Notes: generated by a model not told the origin, from the letters alone. Positions 52,299 through 61,668 are shown, counted from the first letter of the stretch. The stretch: DNA of 64,000 nucleotides from SLDF01 sp964537925 (GCA_964537925.1 CAZICV010000004.1:1-64000), one strand, 5' to 3'. Numbers and translations are program-made.

Positions 52299-52772
52299 AT
52301 GACAAAGACCAATTTTATCGGGCTGGATAAGGCTAAAGCAACCAAACTGGCCGAAGGCCTCAATGATCTGCTTGCCAATTTCCACATCTACTACCAGAAC
52401 CTCAGGGGGTATCACTGGAACATAAAAGGCAGCAACTTCTTCGAGCTCCATCTGAAGTTCGAAGAGTTCTACAATGATGCACGTCTCAAGATCGACGAGA
52501 TCGCCGAACGGATACTTACACTCGGATCGACGCCTGTACATACGATGTCGGACTTCCTGGCCGTATCGGAGATCAAGGAAAGTAAGAATGTAACGGATGG
52601 CGTAGCCGCGCTCGAAAAAACGGCAGATCACCTGTCCGTACTGCTCGTCAAGGAGCGTGCCATACTCAAGGATGCTTCAGATGCATCGGACGAAGGCACC
52701 GCCACCCTGATCAGCGACTATATCTCCCAGCAGGAGAAAATCCTGTGGATGCTGCATGCCTATATGGCCTGA
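52299..52772 (+). CDS. dps: Dps-family DNA-protection / ferritin-like protein
   Basis: 157 residues. The ferritin-like dodecamer fold has ferroxidase ligands in FHIYYQNLRGYHWNIKG and FFELHLKFEEFYNDARLKIDEIAER. It oxidises and stores iron with peroxide and can coat DNA. First gene of a probable peroxide operon with ahpC and ahpD, 39 bases apart with no terminator between. Confidence 0.95.
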   Translation: MTKTNFIGLDKAKATKLAEGLNDLLANFHIYYQNLRGYHWNIKGSNFFELHLKFEEFYNDARLKIDEIAERILTLGSTPVHTMSDFLAVSEIKESKNVTDGVAALEKTADHLSVLLVKERAILKDASDASDEGTATLISDYISQQEKILWMLHAYMA

Positions 52773-52811
52773 TTTTTCTTTAAAATCTCTATAAAAGTTT
52801 TTCAAGCTGTT

Positions 52812-53372
52812 ATGAACAAGTTAATCGGTATCGGGGAGCAGTTCCCCGAATTCTCCAAACCCTCAGTGGTATCTCTCGAGAAAGGAAAAGAGTTTTATAC
52901 GCTCACTTCGGATGATCACAAAGGCGCAGGCCAGTGGATGGTCATGTTCTGGTGGCCTAAGGACTTCACGTTCGTATGCCCCACGGAGATCGCGGAGTTC
53001 AACAAAAGTTTCAAAGAGTTCAGAGACCGTGATACGATGCTGATCGGCGCCTCTACGGATTCGGAGTTTGTACACCTGGCATGGCGCAAGGACCACGAAG
53101 ATCTGCGGGACCTGAAGTTCCCGATGCTGGCGGATACGTCCAAGTCTCTTGCTGAAGCGCTGGGTATCCTCGAAGCCAGCGAAAAGATCGCTTACAGGGC
53201 TACTTTCGTCGTGGATCCGCAGGGCGTCGTCCGCTGGGTCAGCGTATACGATCTCAGCGTAGGCCGCAATGTGAAGGAAGTACTGCGCGTACTCGATGCG
53301 CTCCAGACAGATGAGCTCTGCCCGTGCAACTGGGAGAAAGGCCAGCAGACACTAAATGTCGTGAACGCATGA
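52812..53372 (+). CDS. ahpC: Alkyl hydroperoxide reductase C-type peroxiredoxin
   Basis: 186 residues. The peroxidatic C56 lies in DFTFVCPTEI and the C-terminal C170-P-C172 is the three-cysteine layout of the actinobacterial AhpC group, which is reduced by AhpD. Reduces peroxides. Its stop overlaps the ahpD start by 4 bases. Confidence 0.95.
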   Translation: MNKLIGIGEQFPEFSKPSVVSLEKGKEFYTLTSDDHKGAGQWMVMFWWPKDFTFVCPTEIAEFNKSFKEFRDRDTMLIGASTDSEFVHLAWRKDHEDLRDLKFPMLADTSKSLAEALGILEASEKIAYRATFVVDPQGVVRWVSVYDLSVGRNVKEVLRVLDALQTDELCPCNWEKGQQTLNVVNA

Positions 53373-53947
53373 TCAGCGAATCCAGAACAGACCTGCTCGG
53401 GGAGCTGAACATAGATGAAAGTATCGAATCCCCTGTACTGGAGCAAATGGCTTCCGTAGATCACCGTTTTCTGCGGGATACGAGGATCAACATGGCCAAT
53501 GCGCTGCAGTCCGACCATCTCAGTGGCCTGGAGACGGCGCTGCTGGCCTATGCGGTCGCTGTGAACAACGGGATACCGACACTGATCATGGCATTCGAGG
53601 AGAAAGCCCGCGCACAGGGCGCCGGCACAGAGGAACTCGCTGAGACGGCGGCATGCGCTTCTCTGCTGAGCGCCAACAATGTGCTGTACCGCTTTCGCCA
53701 TTTCATGGGTAAGGAGAAGTACGACACTATCCCGGCCAGGATCAAGATGAATATCATGGCCAGACCTGTAATCGGCAAAGAGCTTTTTGAGCTGATCAGC
53801 CTGGCCGTCTCTGCCGTCAACGGTTGCGAAATGTGTGTACGCGCGCACGAAGCTTCGCTGATCGGCATGGGTATGAGTGAAGAAAAGATCTTTGACTCTA
53901 TAAGGCTGGCCTCGGTAGTGACTGCCACAGGTAAGTTGTTTATCTGA
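53369..53947 (+). CDS. ahpD: AhpD-like alkylhydroperoxidase
   Basis: 192 residues from ATG 53369 (the frame is open further into ahpC, but that reading overlaps). The carboxymuconolactone-decarboxylase fold has C153-x2-C156 and H160 in NGCEMCVRAHE. It passes electrons to AhpC. Translation is coupled to ahpC by the ATGA overlap; a strong terminator follows. Confidence 0.94.
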   Translation: MISESRTDLLGELNIDESIESPVLEQMASVDHRFLRDTRINMANALQSDHLSGLETALLAYAVAVNNGIPTLIMAFEEKARAQGAGTEELAETAACASLLSANNVLYRFRHFMGKEKYDTIPARIKMNIMARPVIGKELFELISLAVSAVNGCEMCVRAHEASLIGMGMSEEKIFDSIRLASVVTATGKLFI

Positions 53948-53971
53948 CACTGAACCGGATACCCGGTATGG

Positions 53972-54007
53972 AAAGAGACTGTCCTGCAACACGGGGCAGT
54001 CTCTTTT
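53972..54007 (+). terminator. Intrinsic terminator of dps-ahpC-ahpD
   Basis: AAAGAGACTG / CAGTCTCTTT (53972-53981 / 53997-54006) followed by seven T. It lies right at the stop side of the convergent ubiX gene. Confidence 0.9.
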
Positions 54008-54008
54008 T

Positions 54009-54581
54009 TTAGTTCTGGTCTTCCCCCCACCGGTAGCCTCCGGTATTGAAGCCGGCCAGGGCCAGGACACGGCTGGACACGGTATCCGCGAGCGCTTCCA
54101 CGGTGACAGGCTTGCTGTAGTAAGAGGGCACCGCTGGGCAGACCACGGCGCCTGCCTGTGTCAGCGTGAGCATATTCTGAAGATGGATCATACTGAGCGG
54201 GGTCTCTCTGGGCACCACGATCAGCCTGTGCCGCTCCTTCAGCGCTACATCTGCAGCCCTGGTGATCAGGTCATCCGATATACCTGCCGCTATGCGCCCC
54301 AGCACCCCCATCGAACAGGGACAGATGATCATCGTATCGTACTGCGCCGAGCCGGAAGCAAAAGGCGCGAAAAAATCGTCGTTGGTATAGAAGTCGAACG
54401 GATATTCTCCGCTATCGGGTATACGGCCTCCCGACTCCAGCTCCCAGTTGGTACGCGCATTGCCTGAAAATACAACGCCCACCCGGCTCCATTCCGACCT
54501 AAGCCGCACGAGATGGTCCATCAATTGCCTTGCATATATACTGCCGCTGGCGCCGGAGACCGCCAGGATAACTTTTCGCAT
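54009..54581 (-). CDS. ubiX: UbiX-family flavin prenyltransferase
   Basis: 190 residues. Flavoprotein that prenylates FMN to make the cofactor of UbiD decarboxylases. Signatures: ILAVSGASGSIYARQLM, MIICPCSMGVLGRIAAGISDDLITRAADVALKERHRLIVVPRETPLS and LQNMLTLTQAGAVVCP. No ubiD gene in the window. Confidence 0.95.
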   Translation of the reverse strand: MRKVILAVSGASGSIYARQLMDHLVRLRSEWSRVGVVFSGNARTNWELESGGRIPDSGEYPFDFYTNDDFFAPFASGSAQYDTMIICPCSMGVLGRIAAGISDDLITRAADVALKERHRLIVVPRETPLSMIHLQNMLTLTQAGAVVCPAVPSYYSKPVTVEALADTVSSRVLALAGFNTGGYRWGEDQN

Positions 54582-54670
54582 GGTGATTCGTTTTGGAGTT
54601 GTGGATTGATCTGAACTATTAAAGTTTTAGTTAAAGGTAAGTGTTCACCCTATCTGAAAAAAGGATTTAT

Positions 54671-54678
54671 TAACTTTG
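54671..54678 (+). promoter_or_regulatory. -7 promoter box of the thioredoxin-like gene
   Basis: TAACTTTG, 23 bases before the ATG at 54702; no clear -33 box. Confidence 0.5.
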
Positions 54679-54701
54679 TAAGACCACAAAACAAACTGAA
54701 A

Positions 54702-55241
54702 ATGAAGAAACTAATCATCAGTTCGATGGCGCTGCTTGTCCTGCTCGGTATATATGCTTTCCGCCCTGCTCACCAGGAAGCGGTAGCGACTGAGGACGGT
54801 ATCAAGTGGTATACGATCGAAGAAGCGATGACAGCTGCAAAAAAGAAAAAGAAAAAGGTCTTCGTAGATGTTTATACAGACTGGTGCGGCTGGTGCAAGC
54901 GCATGGACGCCACTACGTTCCAGGATCCCCAGGTCGTAAAGTACCTGAATGACAACTTCTACCCCGTCAAATTCAATGCGGAGCAAAAGGCCGACATCAA
55001 GTTCAAGGAAAAGAGCTACAAGTTTGTAGAGCAGGGTCGCAGAGGTTATCACGAACTCGCAGCCGAAATGCTGGACAATCGCCTCGGTTATCCTTCTTTC
55101 GTCATGCTGGACGAAAACTTTGAGCGTATCGTCTTCTCGCCGGGTTACAAACAGCCCGATCAGTTGATGAAAGAATTGAAATACGCTGCGGAGAACATCT
55201 ACAAAAAGACCGACTGGAACACTTATAAGAATACCCGCTGA
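54702..55241 (+). CDS. Exported thioredoxin-family protein
   Basis: 179 residues. An N-terminal hydrophobic segment (IISSMALLVLLGIYAF) is a signal or anchor; the thioredoxin fold carries C62-x2-C65 in DWCGWCKRMD, and a cis-Pro-like YPSFVMLD. Probably a periplasmic thiol oxidoreductase. A lysine run (about 47-52) precedes the first strand. Convergent with folC, 3 bases between stops. Confidence 0.9.
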   Translation: MKKLIISSMALLVLLGIYAFRPAHQEAVATEDGIKWYTIEEAMTAAKKKKKKVFVDVYTDWCGWCKRMDATTFQDPQVVKYLNDNFYPVKFNAEQKADIKFKEKSYKFVEQGRRGYHELAAEMLDNRLGYPSFVMLDENFERIVFSPGYKQPDQLMKELKYAAENIYKKTDWNTYKNTR

Positions 55242-55244
55242 TCG

Positions 55245-56534
55245 TCAGATGACTTCAGCGACGACAAAGATACTGCCGCATACGAGCACCATATCTTTGT
55301 CAGAGGCCTGAGCGCAGGCACATTCGAAGGCTGCACGTACAGAACCGAATGTGTTTCCGTTCAGGCCTTTTTCATTGGCCCTGGCAACCAGCTCAGCCGC
55401 TTCCATTCCCCTGGGGATAGCCGCCTTTGCGAAGTAATAGTCAGCATCCTGCGGCAAGAGTGCGAGTATCTTGCCCGGATCTTTGTCGGATACCGTCCCG
55501 AATACAACATGCAGGCGCTCATAAGGCCATTCGGCCAGTTCGGCCAGCAAAGCCCGTATCCCGGCTTCATTGTGAGCGCTGTCCGCCAGTACGAGAGGCG
55601 ACTCCCCCAACAGCGCCATACGGCCCATCATACCCGTACGCACACGTACGTCCGGAAGTACGGACCTGATCTGCCCGCGAAGCTCTTCCTCGTCCCGGTA
55701 CATTCCCAGTGCCTCTACAGCTGCACACCAGGTGGCGATATTCTTCAGTTGATAGTTGCCGATGAGGTCCGTATTCAGGTGATCCAGCCACAGGCTGTCG
55801 TCCTTGTAGATCCGGATCCCCATCGTACCCGCACGGTTGCCGGTACGATCCACCCGGTAACGGTCTGAAGCAAACGATACCGGAGAGCCTGTAGACGCGG
55901 CTTTGCCGACAAAGATACCGGCAGTGTCTTCATCCCGCTCCCCGACGACGACCGGTATGTCCGGCTTGATGATACCTGCTTTCTCTCCGGCGATCTCCTG
56001 CAGCGTGTCACCCAGCATGTTCTGGTGATCGTAGCTGATATTGGTGATCACACAGAGCTTCGGTTGCACGATATTGGAAGAGTCCAGCCGACCGCCGAGC
56101 CCGGTCTCGATCACCGCCCAGTCCGTGCCTGCATCGCGAAAGGCTGCGAATGCCATCGCAGTGGTAAGCTCAAAGAAAGAAGGCTCTATCGACTCTATAA
56201 GATCGCGGTTGCACGCAATGAAATCCGTCACATAAGCCTCCGGGATCAATTGTCCGTTGATCTTGATCCGTTCGCGAAAGTCCCGGTAGTGCGGGGATGT
56301 ACACAGACCTGTCTTGTATCCCAGCATTTGCAGGTAAGCGCTCAGGAGATGGCTGACACTGCCTTTGCCGTTGGTACCGGCTACATGAATGACCGGACTG
56401 GCCAGGTGCGGATCACCCAGCGCTGTACATAGTGCACGGATATTGCCGAGGTCTTTTTTGTAAGCGGCCGGCCCGACCCTGTGAAACATGGGGAGCTGTG
56501 CATACATATACTCCAGGGCATCTGCGTAGGTCAT
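55245..56534 (-). CDS. folC: Folylpolyglutamate / dihydrofolate synthase
   Basis: 429 residues from ATG 56534-56532. Mur-ligase fold with P-loop HVAGTNGKGSVSHLL and LCTSPHYRDFRERIKING, plus ETGLGGRLDSSNIV and SYDHQNMLGDTLQEIAGEKAGI. Adds glutamate to folates. The frame is open 27 codons upstream (with four cysteines), but that part overlaps the spacer to the MlaF gene and lacks family similarity. Confidence 0.95.
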   Translation of the reverse strand: MTYADALEYMYAQLPMFHRVGPAAYKKDLGNIRALCTALGDPHLASPVIHVAGTNGKGSVSHLLSAYLQMLGYKTGLCTSPHYRDFRERIKINGQLIPEAYVTDFIACNRDLIESIEPSFFELTTAMAFAAFRDAGTDWAVIETGLGGRLDSSNIVQPKLCVITNISYDHQNMLGDTLQEIAGEKAGIIKPDIPVVVGERDEDTAGIFVGKAASTGSPVSFASDRYRVDRTGNRAGTMGIRIYKDDSLWLDHLNTDLIGNYQLKNIATWCAAVEALGMYRDEEELRGQIRSVLPDVRVRTGMMGRMALLGESPLVLADSAHNEAGIRALLAELAEWPYERLHVVFGTVSDKDPGKILALLPQDADYYFAKAAIPRGMEAAELVARANEKGLNGNTFGSVRAAFECACAQASDKDMVLVCGSIFVVAEVI

Positions 56535-56595
56535 AGCTAGGGTAATCGCCGGTAAGAGGGGGTTAAAAGGACAGGTTCCGCAGGATACAGGGCAC

Positions 56596-57372
56596 TTATC
56601 GGTTGGCGCTGTCACGACCCAACGCCGTATCCCGCAGCCGCTGCAGGAAAGGGGACGCGAACATGAAGTCCTGCAGGACCTGGTTGCCCGAGGTCAGTAC
56701 TTCACTGCTGCTGCCTACCCAGGCCACATGGCCGTCATGCAGGAAGAGGATGCTATCTCCTATCTCCATGACCGAGTTCATATCGTGCGTATTGATGATG
56801 GTCGTGATATTCTTCTCCTTCGTGATGCTGCGTATGAGTTCGTCGATCACGATGGACGTCTTTGGATCGAGGCCGGAGTTAGGCTCATCGCAGAAGAGGT
56901 ATTTCGGGTTGAGCACAATGGCCCTGGCGATCCCGACACGCTTCTGCATACCACCGCTCAGCTCCGAAGGATATTTTTGGTTGGAGCCTTCGAGATTGAC
57001 ACGCTCCAGGCAATAGTCGATCCGCTGCTGCCGCTCCTTACGCGACATTTTGGTAAACATATCGAGCGGAAATCCAACATTTTCCTCCACAGTCATGGAG
57101 TCAAAGAGCGCCGATCCCTGGAAAAGCATGCCCACCTGGGTCCTGACCTGGGTCACTTCTTTACGTCCGAGCGAAGAGAATTTGATATCGTCGTACCAGA
57201 TTGTCCCGGAGCTGGGCTGTACCAGACCTACCAGGATCTTGAGCAGGACGGTCTTGCCCGCACCACTCCGCCCGATGATGAGATTGGTCTGCCCCGTGCC
57301 GAACTCGGCGCTGATGCCATTGAGCACGTCCTTGTCCCCGAAAGACTTGTATATGTTCTCTGCCCGGATCAC
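56596..57372 (-). CDS. MlaF-like ABC transporter ATP-binding protein
   Basis: 258 residues. Walker A GRSGAGKT (about 34-41), signature LSGGMQKR, Walker B LFCDEPNSGLD. Member of the phospholipid/MCE-type importer ATPases. Overlaps the MlaE gene by 1 base. The MCE substrate-binding subunit (MlaD) is not adjacent on this side. Confidence 0.93.
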   Translation of the reverse strand: MIRAENIYKSFGDKDVLNGISAEFGTGQTNLIIGRSGAGKTVLLKILVGLVQPSSGTIWYDDIKFSSLGRKEVTQVRTQVGMLFQGSALFDSMTVEENVGFPLDMFTKMSRKERQQRIDYCLERVNLEGSNQKYPSELSGGMQKRVGIARAIVLNPKYLFCDEPNSGLDPKTSIVIDELIRSITKEKNITTIINTHDMNSVMEIGDSILFLHDGHVAWVGSSSEVLTSGNQVLQDFMFASPFLQRLRDTALGRDSANR

Positions 57373-58118
57373 TAGCCTGTCAGTACTATTGCGATGATGT
57401 AATCGAAGAGCAGTATGAGGATATCGCTGTAGACCACTGCATTGGTACTGGCTTTGCCCAGCTCGATACTGCCTCCCTTGACATAATAGCCCTGATAGCA
57501 GGACACGGTCGTGAGGATGAACGCAAAGACAAATGCCTTGACGAACATCAGGATCACGTTGAATTCGTTGAAAAAGCTCCTCGTACCGCGGACATACTCC
57601 TCGTCGGTAATGATACCCGTAGGTACGCTGGCGATATAACCGCCCATGACGCCCACGAAAGAAGAGACGATGACGAGCAGCGGTATCATCACGATCGCCG
57701 CTATCACTTTGGGCAGGATAAGGAAACTCGCCGTATTGAGTCCCATGACCTGCATGGCGTCTATATGCTCCTTCTGTCGCATCCCCCCTATCTCGGCCGC
57801 CATATTCGAGCCTACCTTGCCCGCCAGTACCAGGCAGGTGATGGTAGGCGCCAGTTCGATGATGGTGATATCGCGTACGATATAGCCGATATAATATCTT
57901 GGGATCAGCGTACCCTGCAGCTGGTAGGAAAACTGCACGGCTGTGACTGCGCCGATGAATACGGAGATCAGCGCCACGATTACCAGGGATCCGACTCCGA
58001 TATCGTACATCTGGCGTACCGTCTCTTTCCAGTACATACTCAGCTTTTCAGGACGGGACAGCGCCTCCTGCATCATTGATATGTATTGACCGAAATGGTA
58101 AAAAAAACGCGTATTCAT
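57372..58118 (-). CDS. MlaE-like ABC transporter permease
   Basis: 248 residues, five or six membrane helices. Family motifs: IALISVFIGAVTAVQFSYQL, PTITCLVLAGKVGSNMAAEIGGMRQKEHIDAMQVMG and IPLLVIVSSFVGVMGGY. Partner of the ATPase in lipid-trafficking between membranes. Confidence 0.94.
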   Translation of the reverse strand: MNTRFFYHFGQYISMMQEALSRPEKLSMYWKETVRQMYDIGVGSLVIVALISVFIGAVTAVQFSYQLQGTLIPRYYIGYIVRDITIIELAPTITCLVLAGKVGSNMAAEIGGMRQKEHIDAMQVMGLNTASFLILPKVIAAIVMIPLLVIVSSFVGVMGGYIASVPTGIITDEEYVRGTRSFFNEFNVILMFVKAFVFAFILTTVSCYQGYYVKGGSIELGKASTNAVVYSDILILLFDYIIAIVLTG

Positions 58119-58211
58119 AGGCGATCCATCCTGCGGAGTAAATCGTTAAGTCCGTTCAAAATTAGATTATTTTTGGTAAATAGCACGCTCAACAAATTTC
58201 GCGGCAAGGGC

Positions 58212-58910
58212 ATGAAGATAGTCATCACAGGAGGCAGTAAAGGTATCGGCAGGGCTATAGCCGAGCGATTTTCGGCGGCAGGGTATGATATCGCCCTCTG
58301 TGCCAGGGGCCAAACTGCGTTGGAGGACACTGCCGGGGCCTTGCGAAATGCCGGAGCAGGCGAGGTGATCACGTATGCCGCAGACCTGGGAGATCGCACA
58401 TCAGCACAACAATTCGGCGACTTTGTACTGGAGCGATGGGGAGCGCCCGATATACTCGTCAACAACGCGGGGCTTTTTTATCCCGGATCGGTCTTAGATG
58501 AAGCTGATGGCGCGCTGGAGGCTATGCTGGGCGTCAACCTGCTCAGCGCCTACCACCTCACCCGCCGACTGGCTCCGGCCATGACCGCGAAGGGACGGGG
58601 ACATATATTCAACATGTGCTCCATAGCCAGCCTCGCGGCCTATCCCAACGGCGGCTCCTATACAATATCCAAATTCGCCTTGCTGGGCATGTCCAGGGTG
58701 CTGCGCGAAGAACTCCGGCACAAAGGTATACGGGTCACCGCCGTGCTGCCGGGCGCTACCTGGTCCGACTCATGGGCGGGCGTAGACCTGCCTGAATCCA
58801 GGCTGATGCAGGCTGCCGACATCGCCGCCTGTGTCTGGACGGCCAGCCAGCTCGGCGAAAACGCCGTCATAGAGGAACTGATCGTACGCCCCCAGCTAGG
58901 GGATCTCTGA
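58212..58910 (+). CDS. SDR-family short-chain oxidoreductase
   Basis: 232 residues from ATG 58212. Rossmann NAD(P) motif TGGSKGIGRAIAERF, NNAGLFYPG, catalytic Ser of IFNMCSIAS and Y-x3-K (YTISK). The upstream open frame (42 codons) overlaps the divergent MlaE gene and was dropped. Substrate unknown. Convergent with fabG, 6 bases between stops. Confidence 0.92.
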   Translation: MKIVITGGSKGIGRAIAERFSAAGYDIALCARGQTALEDTAGALRNAGAGEVITYAADLGDRTSAQQFGDFVLERWGAPDILVNNAGLFYPGSVLDEADGALEAMLGVNLLSAYHLTRRLAPAMTAKGRGHIFNMCSIASLAAYPNGGSYTISKFALLGMSRVLREELRHKGIRVTAVLPGATWSDSWAGVDLPESRLMQAADIAACVWTASQLGENAVIEELIVRPQLGDL

Positions 58911-58916
58911 GAGGGA

Positions 58917-59669
58917 TCAGCAGTTGAGTGCCCCGCAGACACTCAGCACCTGCCCCGAGATGTACTTCGACATATCGGACGCCAGGAAAAGTGTTGCATC
59001 CGCTACCTCCTCCCCGGTACCGAGCCGCTTCATAGGTATACCGGACAGGAATGCCTCTTTTGTCTTCTCGTCCAGTTCACCGGTCATATCGGTCTCTATG
59101 AATCCGGGTGCTATGGCATTGCAACGTATCTGCCTGGACCCTACCTCCTTGGCGATGGACTTCGTAAATCCGATGATACCTGCCTTGGACGCAGCATAAT
59201 TGGCCTGACCCGCGTTGCCGAATACTCCGACCACGGAAGACATATTGATGATCGACCCTCCCTGTGCCTTGAGCATGGGCCGCAACGCATGTTTGGTGAG
59301 GTTGAATACAGATTTGAGATTGGTGGTGATGACTTCGTCCCACTGCTGCTCCGACATCCTGAGCATCAACGTATCCCTTGTGATACCCGCGTTATTGACC
59401 AGTATATCCAGCCTGCCAAAGTCGGCAAGCACGGACTGGATCAACTGTTCCGCCTGGGCAAAATCGGCAGCATCCGACAGGTACGCTTTCGCCTGCAACC
59501 CGGCCGATACCAGCTCAGCCGCCAGCGCCTCGGAACGCTCCGCAGAGGACGCAGATATATAGGTAAAAGCAACCCGGGCGCCTTGCTCAGCCAGCCTGCG
59601 AACGATCGCCGCGCCTATGCCGCGGGAGCCTCCTGTGACCAGCGCGACCTTGCCTTCTAACAACATCAT
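58917..59669 (-). CDS. fabG: 3-oxoacyl-ACP reductase
   Basis: 250 residues (or 249 from the second Met). NADPH-dependent reductase of fatty-acid elongation: TGGSRGIGAAIV, NNAGITRD, MSSVVGVFGNAGQANYAASKAG (Ser, Tyr and Lys of the catalytic set) and IAPGFIETDMT. Typical FabG length and motifs. It is not next to other fab genes. Confidence 0.93.
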   Translation of the reverse strand: MMLLEGKVALVTGGSRGIGAAIVRRLAEQGARVAFTYISASSAERSEALAAELVSAGLQAKAYLSDAADFAQAEQLIQSVLADFGRLDILVNNAGITRDTLMLRMSEQQWDEVITTNLKSVFNLTKHALRPMLKAQGGSIINMSSVVGVFGNAGQANYAASKAGIIGFTKSIAKEVGSRQIRCNAIAPGFIETDMTGELDEKTKEAFLSGIPMKRLGTGEEVADATLFLASDMSKYISGQVLSVCGALNC

Positions 59670-59841
59670 ATTATGAAAATTTTTCTTTGTATTGTATATC
59701 AGACACTTACACTTTATCGATTCGCTTCATGTTATAATTGGCATCGTATTTGCTTTAATCTTAATACAATCAAAACTTACCAATTTTGATTTGAGCTGAG
59801 ACTTGCCAAATTATTCCCATGAGCAAAACCAACCTGAGCAG

Positions 59842-59876
59842 AGGCCGGATCTCCCCGATCCGGCCTGCTTTTTTTT
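59842..59876 (+). terminator. Plus-strand terminator without an upstream plus-strand gene
   Basis: Inverted repeat AGGCCGGATC / GATCCGGCCT (59842-59851 / 59857-59866) with a 5-nt loop, followed by GC and eight T on the plus strand. Both flanking genes read on the minus strand, and on that strand there is no T run, so it would end an unannotated plus-strand RNA from 59670-59840. Confidence 0.7.
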
Positions 59877-59877
59877 A

Positions 59878-60867
59878 TTATACTTTGCTAAGCTCTCCCT
59901 TGAGATAGTCGATGACTTTGACCTCTATCGAGTCTACGTTGCGCAGTTCGGCTACATAGACGGATATCCAGTCTCCCAGGTGTACAAAGTACATAGCTTG
60001 CTCGACCAGGTTGCCGCCTTTGGAGTATATCTCTATAAGGGTATTGGTATACCGGCCGATGATCTCCTTGTTGATATCGATACGCACCTGGTTGCGCGGG
60101 TAGTCGTCGCGATTGCGGAAGATCACTACAGCCAGGTCGTCGTCCGGGTTGCGCCATCCAACGAGCTCGTTGTGGTTCATCTCGGGGATCACATGGTGCC
60201 AGCAGAGGATCTTGGCATTCTCGTTGAGCTGTTGCCGGAAACGCACTGCTACGGCTTCCATACGGTCTGTGGTATAGATCACCGTCAGTTTGTCGTGGAG
60301 CAACTGAGCTATATGCCGGGCCTTTTCCCGGATTGTGTCGGACTCTGCATCGAGCAGGGCAGCGGCGCTCCGGACAGCCTGTATCGTCTCATCCGATATG
60401 AGATCGAGCTTGTGCAGCACGAAAAGCTGTTGTACCAGCGAGTACCCCAGGCAGGCACGCGGAGAAGGCCAGTTGTCCGGCACCTGTATATAGTCCAGGC
60501 CATGCTGGCGCGCCAGTTCGATCAGCTTGCCGCCTGAGGCGATCACTACGATCTTGGCGCCTGACGCCATCATCTGATCAAAGCAGGCGAGGGTCTCCTC
60601 TGTGTTTCCCGAATAGCTGGATGCAATGGCAAGCGTATGCGGACCTACCGAAGCAGGTATGCTGTAGCCCTTGCCAACAGTAAAAGGGATTTTCAATTCG
60701 GCCCGGACAAATTCATAAACAAAATTAGCGCCGATACCCGAACCGCCCAGGCCGGATACGTATACGTTCTGAATCTGTGAGCTATGGGCATGCATGGTAG
60801 CACGGCCACCTATCTCCAGCGCTTCACGCAACTGAGCGGTGAAACGTTCAACAAGTTGATCCATCAT
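59878..60867 (-). CDS. Bifunctional phosphoglucose/phosphomannose isomerase
   Basis: 329 residues (or 328 from the second Met). SIS domains: YVSGLGGSGIGANFVYEFV, SSYSGNTEETLACFD and the active-site HNELVGW, with the C-terminal helix motif of the PGI/PMI group. Interconverts glucose-6-P or mannose-6-P with fructose-6-P. Confidence 0.93.
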   Translation of the reverse strand: MMDQLVERFTAQLREALEIGGRATMHAHSSQIQNVYVSGLGGSGIGANFVYEFVRAELKIPFTVGKGYSIPASVGPHTLAIASSYSGNTEETLACFDQMMASGAKIVVIASGGKLIELARQHGLDYIQVPDNWPSPRACLGYSLVQQLFVLHKLDLISDETIQAVRSAAALLDAESDTIREKARHIAQLLHDKLTVIYTTDRMEAVAVRFRQQLNENAKILCWHHVIPEMNHNELVGWRNPDDDLAVVIFRNRDDYPRNQVRIDINKEIIGRYTNTLIEIYSKGGNLVEQAMYFVHLGDWISVYVAELRNVDSIEVKVIDYLKGELSKV

Positions 60868-60923
60868 AGTTTTGGATATTTCAATTATCTTTAAGACTGA
60901 GTCGGACGAAAGATACGCATTTC

Positions 60924-61289
60924 ATGGCGAACCACAACGACCTGGGTAAAAACGGCGAAGCCACCGCCAGGGATTATCTCCTGAGCCGTGGCTATGAAAT
61001 AATAGCTGTCAACTGGCGCTTCGGAAGAGCGGAAATCGACCTGGTCGCCCGCCAGGGTGATATCCTGGTATTCGTGGAGGTCAAGACGCGCAGCAGTAGC
61101 CGTTTCGGGGAGCCTGCCGCTTTCCTGAGTAGGGCTCAGGAACAGCGGCTGACAGATGCCGCCGGTGTATATATGGAGTCTGCAGGGTACGATGGCGAGA
61201 TCCGCTTTGACGTGATCGGCGTTGTATGGTCTGATGAAGGCCCACCGCTACTGGACCATGTCGAAGATGCTTTCTTCACATTTGAATGA
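60924..61289 (+). CDS. YraN-family (UPF0102) endonuclease-like protein
   Basis: 121 residues. Core NDLGKNGEATARDYLLSRGYEIIAVNWRFGRAEIDLVARQGDILVFVEVKTRS has the E-x-D...E-x-K restriction-endonuclease-like site. Function unproven. Confidence 0.92.
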   Translation: MANHNDLGKNGEATARDYLLSRGYEIIAVNWRFGRAEIDLVARQGDILVFVEVKTRSSSRFGEPAAFLSRAQEQRLTDAAGVYMESAGYDGEIRFDVIGVVWSDEGPPLLDHVEDAFFTFE

Positions 61290-61294
61290 AAAAA

Positions 61295-61326
61295 TTTCAC
61301 CGGGCGATATAATATTATTACCTTTG
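61295..61326 (+). promoter_or_regulatory. Promoter of rpmE2
   Basis: TTTC (61295-61298), a 20-base spacer and TACCTTTG (61319-61326), 20 bases before the ATG. Confidence 0.55.
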
Positions 61327-61346
61327 CATCCCTAAAGAATCATGTC

Positions 61347-61607
61347 ATGAAGAAAGGTATTCATCCCGAGAGTTACAGAACGGTCATATTCAAGGATTTC
61401 TCCTGCGACGAATCATTCATGGGCAAGTCCTGTGCGCCTACACGCGACACGATCGTATGGGAAGATGGCCAGGAATACCCGCTGATCAAACTGGAGATCT
61501 CGAGCTATTCTCACCCGTTCTTTACCGGCAAAATGAAATTTGTAGATACAGCGGGGCGTATCGATAAATTCAACAAGAAGTTTGCCAACTCCAGATTTGC
61601 CAAATAA
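61347..61607 (+). CDS. rpmE2: Large ribosomal subunit protein bL31, type B
   Basis: 86 residues. MKKGIHPESYRTVIFKDFSCDESFMGKSCAPT and SSYSHPFFTGKMKFVDTAGRIDKFNKKF define the L31 type B group. It lacks the CxxC zinc pairs of type A L31, so it does not need zinc. Own promoter and terminator. Confidence 0.97.
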   Translation: MKKGIHPESYRTVIFKDFSCDESFMGKSCAPTRDTIVWEDGQEYPLIKLEISSYSHPFFTGKMKFVDTAGRIDKFNKKFANSRFAK

Positions 61608-61629
61608 GCTACGGCGTCAAGATAACTTT

Positions 61630-61668
61630 AAAAGCCCCGGACAAACCTTCCGGGGCTTTTTTATTTTT
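61630..61668 (+). terminator. Intrinsic terminator of rpmE2
   Basis: AAAAGCCCCGG / CCGGGGCTTTT (61630-61640 / 61650-61660) followed by a T-rich tract that also contains the next promoter box. Confidence 0.9.

Noticed and set aside
56535..56615. Cysteine-rich N-terminal extension of FolC
   Set aside because: The extra 27 codons have no family similarity and fill the gap to the upstream ABC gene; ATG 56534 matches the family start.
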